From Phenylobacterium sp. (GTDB lineage Bacteria > Pseudomonadota > Alphaproteobacteria > Caulobacterales > Caulobacteraceae): a stretch of 39,395 bases of DNA. Made by a program: the position numbers and the translations under genes. The stretch is from assembly GCF_030697925.1 (NCBI RefSeq), contig NZ_JAUYOJ010000226.1, positions 1 through 39,395 of the forward strand, read 5' to 3'. Positions 25,218 through 32,763 of the stretch are shown piece after piece (positions within the stretch are counted from its first letter, which is position 1; each line of letters starts with the position of its first letter). Under the pieces are notes generated by a model. That model was not told the DNA's origin. It did no database searches and saw only the letters and a list, made by a program, of their open reading frames with translations.

Positions 25218-25283
25218 TCCCGAATATCGGGACATGGCTCCTGCAATCAATATGGAAAAACTGCCTATGGCAAAATTCCATAT
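25218..25283. promoter_or_regulatory. Two inverted repeats between divergent XRE genes (module 1)
   Basis: TCCCGA-ATA-TCGGGA at 25218-25232 is a perfect inverted repeat. ATATGGAA (25250-25257) and TTCCATAT (25276-25283) form a second one with an 18-base spacer. They lie in an AT-richer stretch that must hold both promoters. One repeat each for the two XRE proteins would make a reciprocal switch; that is inference. Confidence 0.5.
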
Positions 25284-25317
25284 AAGGCAAGGGCTCGCGT
25301 CACCTGGCGGGCCAAAA

Positions 25318-25575
25318 ATGCCGAAGTCGGTCTTCACCGGCGCCCATGGACTTCTAGTGGAGGTGCTTGTCGCCGCCCGTAAGGAGTCTGGTCTGACGCA
25401 GGCTGAGCTAGCCGCGAAAGTCCGGAAGGATCAGACGTACATTTCGATCATTGAGCGCTCTCAACGCCGGGTCGACGTCTTGGAGTTTTGCGCTCTGGCG
25501 CGGGCAATGGCGCGTGATCCGAAAGAACTCTTCGCCCTGGTGGTCGACCGCCTGCCGGACGAGCTTGAGGTTTAA
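25318..25575 (+). CDS. Small XRE-family regulator preceding the Avs-like gene
   Basis: An 85-aa helix-turn-helix protein. SGLTQAELAAKVRKDQTYIS followed by IIERSQRRVDVLEFCALARA is the classic XRE core, followed by DPKELFALVVDRL. I start at ATG 25318 (MPKSVFTGAHGLLVEVL); the frame is open to 25207 but the extra part would run through the inverted repeats. It reads in the same direction as the Avs-like gene 127 bases later and diverges from the larger XRE regulator. Single-domain XRE proteins next to defence genes commonly act as controllers. Confidence 0.8.
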   Translation: MPKSVFTGAHGLLVEVLVAARKESGLTQAELAAKVRKDQTYISIIERSQRRVDVLEFCALARAMARDPKELFALVVDRLPDELEV

Positions 25576-25701
25576 CCGGCGACATTCGTGTCGTTCCGGG
25601 TGTGCTTGTTATCCGATGCAGGGCAATTCGCCCGCGGCACTGGCCGATTTGGTCCGGTGGTTCCAGCTCAGGTAGCGGAAAACAGGGGTGTCTCGAGCGG
25701 C

Positions 25702-28700
25702 ATGCTGAGGGGCGGAATCGCAGACAAGTGGGGCAACGGCTATGAGGCGCGCTGGACGCTGCTCGAGGCGTTGCGCGTGCTCCAGGGCCTCTCTGACGAA
25801 ATCCGGATCGAACCGTTCAACGAGGACGCCGGGGGTTTGGAGTTCCGAGCCAATTCGCGCGGTCGCCAAGCCTGGCACCAATGCAAACGACGCCGGGCGC
25901 TGGGGTCTTGGTCGATCCGGGCGCTCGCGACGGAGGGCGTCCTAGAGTCCTTCGCCCGCAAGCTTGCCGATCCTCTGGTCGACTGCGTCTTCGTCTCCGG
26001 CGATCCTGCACCCGATCTCAAGGCTCTCGGGGACAAGGCGCGTCTGGTGGGTTCCGCCGCGGACTTCCTCGATGCGGTCAAGCTCAACCAACAAGAGACA
26101 GCCGCGCTAGACGCCTTGTGCGTCGCCTGGGCGGTGAAGCCGCAGGTCGCCTACGACGGGGTCCGTCGGGTGCGGATCGAGACGGTCTCGGACCGGCAGC
26201 TCGACGATCACATCGAGCAGTTCTGCAACCTCTTCTTCACGGCCGCTCCCGAGGCGGCGGCCTCCCGTTTGCTCGGCTATCTGGATACGCAGCTCACCCG
26301 CACGGTCACCACTGAGGGTCTCAGAGCTGCCGTGGACAGCTTGGGGCTTGGCTGGCGCGCGCGCTTCGACCCCACTGCCGCCGAGCGCCTACGTGCCGCT
26401 ACGGACGACTACCTTGAGTCCCTGTCTCCGCCGGTTGCCGTCGCCGAGGAAGCGACGCCTGAGCTCGCGGCCGTGCGGAAGGCGGCCCTCGACGGTCCCT
26501 CGCGGTTTGTGCTGGTCAGCGGAGGAGCGGGCGGTGGCAAGAGCCTGGCGCTCGCCGGCGCCGTGCGCGAGGCGCGAGCGCGGTCCTGGCCGGTGCTCGC
26601 CTTGCGCATCGACCGGCACCTCGACGCTCGTTCGCTCGAGGATCTTGGCGAGGACCTCTTGGGACGACGGGAAAACCCGGTTGGTGTGCTCGGCAATCGC
26701 TTCGGCGCCGAACCCTGCCTCCTAGTACTGGACCAGGTCGATGCGGTCAGCGAGGCGTCGGGCCGCTCGGGCCGGATCCGCGACCTTGTGTTCAGGATGC
26801 TGCGGGATACCGCCATCTATCCCGAGCTGCGCGTGATCGTGGCCTGTCGTGTCTACGACCTCGACAACGATACGCGCCTGAAACAGTTGGGTCTTCAAGA
26901 CGGCGTAGCGACCATCCGACTAGGGCCCTTGGACTGGGAGCGCGCGGTTCAACCCGTGCTCGAGGGGTTGGGGCTCGATCCGGCTGCCTTCTCCGAGCGC
27001 CGCCGGCGTATCCTGTCGTCGCCCATCAACCTGAAGCTCTTCGTGACGCTGGCCGAGGCGGGGGCGACGCCCCAAGGCGACCTGTCGGGTGCGGAGTTGT
27101 TCGACGCTCTCCTGGACCTTCGGTGCCGGCAGTTGCGCGAGGCGGGTGTGACCTGGGACCCGCACGCCGCGCTGGCGGCCATGGCCAGTTGGATGAGTGA
27201 CCGACAAGCGCTTGCAGCGCCCAAGTCCGTACTGTCCGGCTTCCCAAACGCCGCTGGCGCTCTGAGCTCCGCCGGCCTGGTGACTGCCGTGGGCCGACAG
27301 GTCCAGTTCGCGCACGAGTCCTTCTTCGACCACGTCTTCTCCGCAGGCTTCGTGGCCCGGCCAGAGCGGCTCCTCGATCTCTTGCGCAGCGACCAGCAAC
27401 GGCTGTTTCGCCGCACCCAAGTCCGCCAGATTTTGGCGCGGCTGCGGGCCACGACACCCTCCCGCATCTATCTCGGGGAGCTGCGCACGGTGCTGGAGGC
27501 GGACGATGTGCGCTACCTCGTCAAGGACGCGGTGGCGGCGTGGCTGGCGAACCTGGAAGACCCTACCTTGGCCGAGCTCGCCTTGCTGGAACCCTGGCTG
27601 CTCGGCGACGGGCCGCTTCATCGTTTCGCCCACATCGTTCTGGTGGGCCGGGGGTGGGGGCACCTACTTCTGGAGTGTGGCGCGCTGAGCCGCTGGATCG
27701 CCGTCAACGGACGCCCGAAGGAGACTGCCCTATGGATCCTCCAACGGAACGCCGTGGGGCACCCCCAGGCGGTAAACAACATCCTGCGTGCTTGGTGGGG
27801 CGGCAAATCCGACCGCCTGAGCGACGTATTGGGTTGGTTCAACACCCTCTATCCTGATGGCGAGATCGGTGTGCTGGAGGGATTCTACGCCGAAGTCGTC
27901 GCTGCGGTTCCGAACGCCGAGGTCAAGCACCGCTTCCGTGATAATCTCGACCTCGACACTTGGGCTCACAAAGGACGCGAACGCGCGAGCCGGGCGCTCG
28001 GCGTCTGGCTTGCCCGCTGGCTTGCAGCCTACCCGGCTGAACAGCCCTTCGGGGGGTTCGACAGCTTTGACGAGCACGGCGTCAACGAGCTAGCGCAACA
28101 TGCGCCGGTCGCCTTTCTCAACGCCGTTCTGCCAGCGCTCGCGGAATCGGTCCGGCGCGAGACGCGAGGAATGGCCGATGGCTCAGTGAGCTATCCGACG
28201 CTGCGTGTGCCGCTGAGCGATGACCATCATGTCCTCGGTTCCCTCGCCATAGCGATCGAGCGTGTGGCCCGTGAGAGCGGCCGCCGCGCGGCAGGTTTAC
28301 TCGGCCGGTTGCCGACGCGCGGCGAGCTGGCGCTTTGGCTGCGCCTAAGGGCCATCGCCGCTAACGGCCGCGTCCTAGGACGCGGGCTGCCGAAGCTGCT
28401 CGGGCGGCCCCGTGTGTTCGAGCTCGGCTACGACGCCGGGTGGGCTCCATTCGCCGACGCGGCCCGCAGTGCCTTACCCCATCTCGACGCGCCCGGCCGC
28501 GCCGCCGTCGAGGGGGCGATCATGTCCCACCGTCCCGAAACTGACTGGGCCTCGCGCTGCGCCCGCGACCGCGGCAACCCCATTCCGCCACGCGACGACA
28601 TGGAGGCGCACGTCAGGTCGGACCCCTATATCGTCGGGCAGCTCCGGCGGAGCGGAGAGGCGGAGCGCGCAATCCTGGCCCGGATCGGCACCGAGAACCT

Positions 28701-30216
28701 GAGCCCGTCCGCGCGGCGACGTCTGGCCGAGCTCGACCGGAAATTCGTCGGGAGGCCCGCGCGCGAGACGTCGAGCGGCGGTGGATGGGTGCGTTCGCCG
28801 ATCGGGCCCGAGCAGGCCGCGCGAATGTCGGACGCCCAGTGGCTCAAGGCGATGGCGAAGCATGCCGACTCCTCGACCCGGCAGTTCCTGGTTGACGAGG
28901 TGATCGGCGGCGCCGAACAACTGGCGCACTTGCTGCGCGAGCAGGTGAAGACTGAGCCCGCCCGTTTCGTGCATCTCATGGCACTCATGCCGGCAAGCGC
29001 CAATCCGGCCTATCCGCTGGCGGTGCTGGACGGAGTGCGCGAGGCGGAGGCGTCGCCCGCCCTGGCGCTGAAGGCGCTGTGCGAAATCGGGCGATGGCCG
29101 CAGGCCGACTGCGACCGAAGCGCGTCCTGGCTTGTGCAGAGGATTCCCGGGGCGGCGCGCGACGCTAAAGTCCTCGCGGGTCTGGTGAACGTCGCCGAGC
29201 GCGGCGCTGCATCGGACACCCACGTCCAGACGACGAATCCGACCGTCCCAACGGACTTGGAGAAGCTGATCAAGGGCGGTGATCTGGAGTCGAGCGGGAT
29301 CAATGCAGAGCGCGGATCGGCCTGGGAGGCCCTTGCCGCGGCCCTGTGGGATGATGCCGGGGCTCTGGAGCCCGTCTGTGCACTGCTGGAACGTCGGATC
29401 GAGGCCGAACCTCTGGCCTCGGTGCGTATGTGCATGATGGCGGCCATCTACGCTGTGATGGGCCGTGACGAGGCGCGGGGCCTGGACTTGTTTCGCCGCG
29501 CTGCGCTGAAGGACCTGCGCAGTCTGCTGGGCCGGCATGGCCGAATGGCCCTGAACTGGTCGGTCGTCAATCGCTCGCAGGAGATCGAGGGCGTTGTGAG
29601 CGCCCTCCAGGCGACCGACGACGACGCCCTGCGCGCTCTAGGATTCCTCCAGCTCGCTGTCCTGGCGCTGCTGGATCCGGACCGTGAGCCGAACCTCAGG
29701 GCGGTGTGGCGATCTAACGAACTCGCCCGCCGGGCAGCGGCCCTCGTCGCGGCGCGGAACGTCGAAGCCAGTCGCGTGGCGGACCGCGCGGTGAGCTGGC
29801 TGCCGGAGTTTTTTGCAGACAGATCGCCTCGTGTGCGGGAGGAGGCGGGCAAGATCCGATGGGAGAGCCTGTTCGACTCCAGCGCTTGGCCGGAGCTCCT
29901 CGTCGCCTATCCCAGCACCCCCTCCTTTGACGATGGGGCGGGCATGTTCCTGCATGCGCTCGCCAAGCGCGTCGACGACTACCCTGACATTGCGCGCGTC
30001 GCCCTGAAGCGCCTTCTCGCGCGCTCGGACGCAGAGCCCCCGGTGCGCCAGCGCCGTAGCGGACTACTTGAGATCGGACCGATACTGATGGCCCTCTACC
30101 GAGCCGCGGAGGACGACCCGGCGCTAGAAGCTGAACTCCTCGATCTTTTCGATCTCTATCTCGCTGGCGAGCACTACGGAATTCGCGAGGCCCTGGGGAG
30201 CTACGAGCGCGACTGA
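25702..30216 (+). CDS. Avs-like STAND NTPase with N-terminal nuclease-like domain
   Basis: A 1504-aa protein built as nuclease - P-loop NTPase - long helical C terminus, the plan of antiviral STAND (Avs) sensors that recognise phage proteins, assemble and activate an effector. The N terminus, GGIADKWGNGYEARW (E15), then GLEFRA (E47) and WHQCKRRR (Q60-x-K62), fits a PD-(D/E)XK-type Cap4/DUF4297 dsDNA nuclease. Walker A is GGAGGGKS (K280) and Walker B is CLLVLDQVDAV (D344). VQFAHESFFDHVFSAGFVA marks the winged-helix end of the STAND module. The last 900 residues look like helical repeats and should hold the ligand sensor. I start at ATG 25702, just before the conserved GGIADKWG; its ribosome-binding sequence is weak. 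The Avs subtype cannot be fixed by eye. Confidence 0.8.
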   Translation: MLRGGIADKWGNGYEARWTLLEALRVLQGLSDEIRIEPFNEDAGGLEFRANSRGRQAWHQCKRRRALGSWSIRALATEGVLESFARKLADPLVDCVFVSGDPAPDLKALGDKARLVGSAADFLDAVKLNQQETAALDALCVAWAVKPQVAYDGVRRVRIETVSDRQLDDHIEQFCNLFFTAAPEAAASRLLGYLDTQLTRTVTTEGLRAAVDSLGLGWRARFDPTAAERLRAATDDYLESLSPPVAVAEEATPELAAVRKAALDGPSRFVLVSGGAGGGKSLALAGAVREARARSWPVLALRIDRHLDARSLEDLGEDLLGRRENPVGVLGNRFGAEPCLLVLDQVDAVSEASGRSGRIRDLVFRMLRDTAIYPELRVIVACRVYDLDNDTRLKQLGLQDGVATIRLGPLDWERAVQPVLEGLGLDPAAFSERRRRILSSPINLKLFVTLAEAGATPQGDLSGAELFDALLDLRCRQLREAGVTWDPHAALAAMASWMSDRQALAAPKSVLSGFPNAAGALSSAGLVTAVGRQVQFAHESFFDHVFSAGFVARPERLLDLLRSDQQRLFRRTQVRQILARLRATTPSRIYLGELRTVLEADDVRYLVKDAVAAWLANLEDPTLAELALLEPWLLGDGPLHRFAHIVLVGRGWGHLLLECGALSRWIAVNGRPKETALWILQRNAVGHPQAVNNILRAWWGGKSDRLSDVLGWFNTLYPDGEIGVLEGFYAEVVAAVPNAEVKHRFRDNLDLDTWAHKGRERASRALGVWLARWLAAYPAEQPFGGFDSFDEHGVNELAQHAPVAFLNAVLPALAESVRRETRGMADGSVSYPTLRVPLSDDHHVLGSLAIAIERVARESGRRAAGLLGRLPTRGELALWLRLRAIAANGRVLGRGLPKLLGRPRVFELGYDAGWAPFADAARSALPHLDAPGRAAVEGAIMSHRPETDWASRCARDRGNPIPPRDDMEAHVRSDPYIVGQLRRSGEAERAILARIGTENLSPSARRRLAELDRKFVGRPARETSSGGGWVRSPIGPEQAARMSDAQWLKAMAKHADSSTRQFLVDEVIGGAEQLAHLLREQVKTEPARFVHLMALMPASANPAYPLAVLDGVREAEASPALALKALCEIGRWPQADCDRSASWLVQRIPGAARDAKVLAGLVNVAERGAASDTHVQTTNPTVPTDLEKLIKGGDLESSGINAERGSAWEALAAALWDDAGALEPVCALLERRIEAEPLASVRMCMMAAIYAVMGRDEARGLDLFRRAALKDLRSLLGRHGRMALNWSVVNRSQEIEGVVSALQATDDDALRALGFLQLAVLALLDPDREPNLRAVWRSNELARRAAALVAARNVEASRVADRAVSWLPEFFADRSPRVREEAGKIRWESLFDSSAWPELLVAYPSTPSFDDGAGMFLHALAKRVDDYPDIARVALKRLLARSDAEPPVRQRRSGLLEIGPILMALYRAAEDDPALEAELLDLFDLYLAGEHYGIREALGSYERD

Positions 30217-30262
30217 GCCTGTGATGAAGCGCGCCTGCGGCGGGCGGCGGGCGGTGCGCCCG

Positions 30263-30748
30263 GCGCGCCGGCTAGCGCCAGGTGGGGAGGGCGACCACCT
30301 TGGCGGTGTTGTCCAGGGGTTCGCGATCCGTGACGCCGCGGGTGAGTTCGATTAGCGGGCGACGAAGGCGGCGGGGCAGGGCGAGGAAGGCTTCGAGCAT
30401 CTCCGGACCGCCAGGCGTCGCCATCAGGGTTTCGAAGCGCACACGGTCGGTGCTGCGCGCGCCGGAACAGGCCGGGGCTCCCGGGAGGTCGTCATAGAAA
30501 TCGGAGATCGGGACCCGCAGGGTCGCTGCGATCTCGTAGAGGGTCGAGGCGCTGATGCGGTTCGCCCCGGTCTCGTACTTCTGGACCTGCTGGTAGCTGA
30601 CACCTAGGGCCGCGGCGAGCGCCTCCATGCTCAATCGCGCTTCGCGGCGTTTGGCGCGCAGGCGCCTTGCAAGGTCTGCGTCGATGGCGCGACCGCCCCG
30701 ACGCCTCGATCGTCCGGACGCCATGTCCAACCTCCAACTTCGGAACCA
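30263..30748. repeat. Direct repeat, copy 2 (carries XRE regulator gene)
   Basis: The second copy of the repeat described at 24667-25148, same orientation, about 5.6 kb away. Similarity begins just after the GC-rich tail of the Avs-like gene and ends just before the divergent promoter region, which is not conserved between copies. Confidence 0.9.
30272..30724 (-). CDS. XRE-family transcriptional regulator, copy 2
   Basis: A 150-aa near-twin of the regulator at 24675-25124: the helix-turn-helix is identical except for one Ala/Thr change after it, and the region around PGAPACSGARST differs by an indel. It starts at ATG 30724 with GGAGG about 6 bases upstream. It diverges from another small XRE gene (30827) whose sequence is not close to the one in module 1. 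So the regulator is shared while the small XRE gene and the downstream defence genes differ, as expected for exchangeable cassettes. Confidence 0.87.
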   Translation of the reverse strand: MASGRSRRRGGRAIDADLARRLRAKRREARLSMEALAAALGVSYQQVQKYETGANRISASTLYEIAATLRVPISDFYDDLPGAPACSGARSTDRVRFETLMATPGGPEMLEAFLALPRRLRRPLIELTRGVTDREPLDNTAKVVALPTWR

Positions 30749-30781
30749 CCCGCAGTCAACCTGTGATCATCGATTGTAGAG

Positions 30782-30816
30782 AATACTCCGTAGTTAAATA
30801 CTCGACAAGCGCTTGT
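30782..30816. promoter_or_regulatory. Operator candidates between divergent XRE genes (module 2)
   Basis: The palindrome ACAAGCGCTTGT (30805-30816) sits 10 bases before the ATG of the small XRE gene, and AATACTC is repeated directly at 30782-30788 and 30797-30803. The interval must hold both promoters. These elements do not match the repeats in module 1. Confidence 0.45.
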
Positions 30817-30826
30817 GCTCTCGGTC

Positions 30827-31048
30827 ATGGAGATACGAGAGATTCTCGCGTTGAACCTCCGCACCCTGCGACAGGCAAAAGGCCTCTCTCAGGAGGAGTT
30901 GGCTCACTTGGCGGGCCTTGACCGCACGTACATCAGCTCCCTGGAGCGGAGCGTCTATGGTGCGAGCGTTGATGTCATCGCCAAGCTTGCGGTGGTGTTG
31001 GACGTGGAGGCCGCGGACCTCCTTCGGAAGCCCGACCGGACGGGCTGA
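30827..31048 (+). CDS. Small XRE-family regulator preceding the DRT3 genes
   Basis: A 73-aa helix-turn-helix protein, MEIREILALNLRTLRQAKGL, then SQEELAHLAGLDRTYISSLE, the standard XRE core with the RTYIS recognition helix, followed by VIAKLAVVLDVEAADLLRK. ATG 30827 is preferred over GTG 30815, which lies in the palindrome. It points towards the reverse-transcriptase genes 365 bases downstream and is a likely controller of them or of the divergent regulator. Confidence 0.83.
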   Translation: MEIREILALNLRTLRQAKGLSQEELAHLAGLDRTYISSLERSVYGASVDVIAKLAVVLDVEAADLLRKPDRTG

Positions 31049-31413
31049 GGATCGCGGGAGCCGCGACCGCGCAATCCGCAGCGGCAGGAAGTCTGAGTTG
31101 GGCTCCTAGCCGTCATTCCCAACGTCTGCTTGCGGGCATAAAGCCTGCGGCCGGCGGCGATGACCGGGTTGGGCTCTTTGCGGTGCTTGGGACCGTCTGC
31201 TTCGCGGCATCTTGGCGCTGCCATCCCAGACCTGAGAGGCGGATGCCGCTCGATGGCCGGACCTGACCCATGGCGGAAATTCAGAACGCCCGCTGCAAGG
31301 CGGCACCTGGCCCAGCCTAAGGGCGACACTGTCGCTCATGGTAACCCTTCGTGGTGCTCTTCCCTATTGCTCGCTTGGCGGACTAACATCTCCTCTCATG
31401 CCGGGGGGCGCCA
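31049..31413. other. Intergenic region upstream of drt3a
   Basis: There is no supported gene in these 365 bases. Short open frames exist on both strands but none looks coding. The piece around 31090-31330 has the look of degenerate intergenic repeat sequence. No ACACAC tract is present here, in contrast to the region after drt3b. The promoter of drt3a should lie near the right end. Confidence 0.4.
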
Positions 31414-32763
31414 GTGCTTGACCAAACGTTCACGACCGAAAATTTCCGAAAGATCTACGATCGAGCAAACCGGCGCGGCCTGAACCTAGAAGCGCGCTTC
31501 TTTCCCGCCCTTGCCGGTCTAACGGACGACATTCGGACGCTCACAGGGCAGGTTCGTGAACTCCGCCGCGAAAATCATAGGCGCGACGATCCTGGCGTCC
31601 GAGGTCAGATTGCCGCGCTCCTCGCGAACCGCGATGCTCTGAAGGCGCAGAAGAACGAAGCGATCGATGCTGAGTTAGAACTGCTGGCCGCGACCGTCAG
31701 GTCAGACAGCTTCGACGTCACTTTGCGCCAAGCCATCGGGCCTGGGGCTAAGGCGATCTATCCCGCGGAAGATGTTCCGGGAAATTTTTTCGTGCTCAAG
31801 CAATTGCAGGAAAATCTAAAGCGTCTCTACGGCGTGAAACAGGCCAACCGGCACCACATCGTCTGCCAGGTCCGAGACTCCATCGACAATGGCTTCAAGT
31901 GGACCTTGGTGCGGACCGACATCTCCTCCTTCTACGAGAGCATCGACCGCCAGCGCCTGCTGTCGAAGATCACCTCCGACCAGCTTCTGAGCGTGCCGTC
32001 CAAGCGGCAAATCCAGCGGATTCTCCAGGAGTATCACCGCCTCTCTGGTGCGGCCGTCGGCCTGCCCCGAGGGGTCGGCGTGAGCGCTTACCTCTCCGAG
32101 CTATTCATGCGCGAGCTCGATGCAAAGCTGCGCGGGCTGAAGGGGGGCGTGCTCTACGCTCGCTATGTCGACGACATCGTCGTGTTGTTTTCGCGCACGT
32201 TGACGGACGAGCACGCGGCCTATGAAGGCCTAGTCCGAGCCGCGATCGAGGAATACGGCCTGACGCCCAACCCCCTTAAGACTCATGCTTACAATATCGA
32301 CCACAGCGGTGCGCTGAGCTTCGAATATCTGGGCTACCGGTTCGACGTCGCAGGCAAGCGCTGCGCCGTGCATGTAGGCTCGACCCGGCTCACGCGATAT
32401 CGAAAGCGGCTTGAGCTTTGCTTCGCTGAATTTGCTCGGCGCAAGCCGCTCGAACCCAAGGCAGCGCGAAACTTGCTGGTTGCGAGGGTGAAGTTCCTGA
32501 CGGGGAATTTGAGGTTGCACAACAGCAAGCGCCACGCGCTGACGGGCATCTTCTATAACAACTCGGCGATTTCAGACACTTCGAGCCTTCAGGGGCTTGA
32601 CGCGTACAAAAGCCATTTGGCCGCGCAGACGGGAATTCCCAGCCTCCAGGCACGCTTGGCGGACTTCAGCTTTGTGCGCGGCTTCGAGGAGCGGAGATTT
32701 CAGACCTTTTCTCCCAAGGCGCTGAATCGCATCGTGAAGGTATGGCAGCATGAAGCGGCGTAA
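31414..32763 (+). CDS. drt3a: Defence-associated reverse transcriptase Drt3a (UG3-type)
   Basis: A 449-aa reverse transcriptase. Motif A is VRTDISSFYESID with D169; GLPRGVGVSAYLSEL is the fingers/palm motif; the catalytic YVDD is at 251-254 (ARYVDDIVVLF). The N terminus, LDQTFTTENFRKIYDRANRR, agrees with what I recall of Drt3a, the first of the two RTs in type 3 systems. In published work as I remember it, Drt3a copies an ACACAC template in a companion ncRNA into poly(GT) DNA. Start GTG 31414 has a run of G 5 bases upstream. The stop overlaps drt3b by 14 bases. The type-3 call rests mainly on the tandem RT layout. Confidence 0.85.
   Translation: MLDQTFTTENFRKIYDRANRRGLNLEARFFPALAGLTDDIRTLTGQVRELRRENHRRDDPGVRGQIAALLANRDALKAQKNEAIDAELELLAATVRSDSFDVTLRQAIGPGAKAIYPAEDVPGNFFVLKQLQENLKRLYGVKQANRHHIVCQVRDSIDNGFKWTLVRTDISSFYESIDRQRLLSKITSDQLLSVPSKRQIQRILQEYHRLSGAAVGLPRGVGVSAYLSELFMRELDAKLRGLKGGVLYARYVDDIVVLFSRTLTDEHAAYEGLVRAAIEEYGLTPNPLKTHAYNIDHSGALSFEYLGYRFDVAGKRCAVHVGSTRLTRYRKRLELCFAEFARRKPLEPKAARNLLVARVKFLTGNLRLHNSKRHALTGIFYNNSAISDTSSLQGLDAYKSHLAAQTGIPSLQARLADFSFVRGFEERRFQTFSPKALNRIVKVWQHEAA

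Noticed and set aside
28474..29538. 354-codon minus-strand frame opposite the Avs-like gene
   Set aside because: It is a shadow frame; the plus strand is one continuous STAND protein.
30263..30748. Regulator repeats as attachment sites of an integrase-driven element
   Set aside because: The repeats are whole genes of about 480 bases and no integrase is present; homologous duplication or cassette exchange is a simpler reading.
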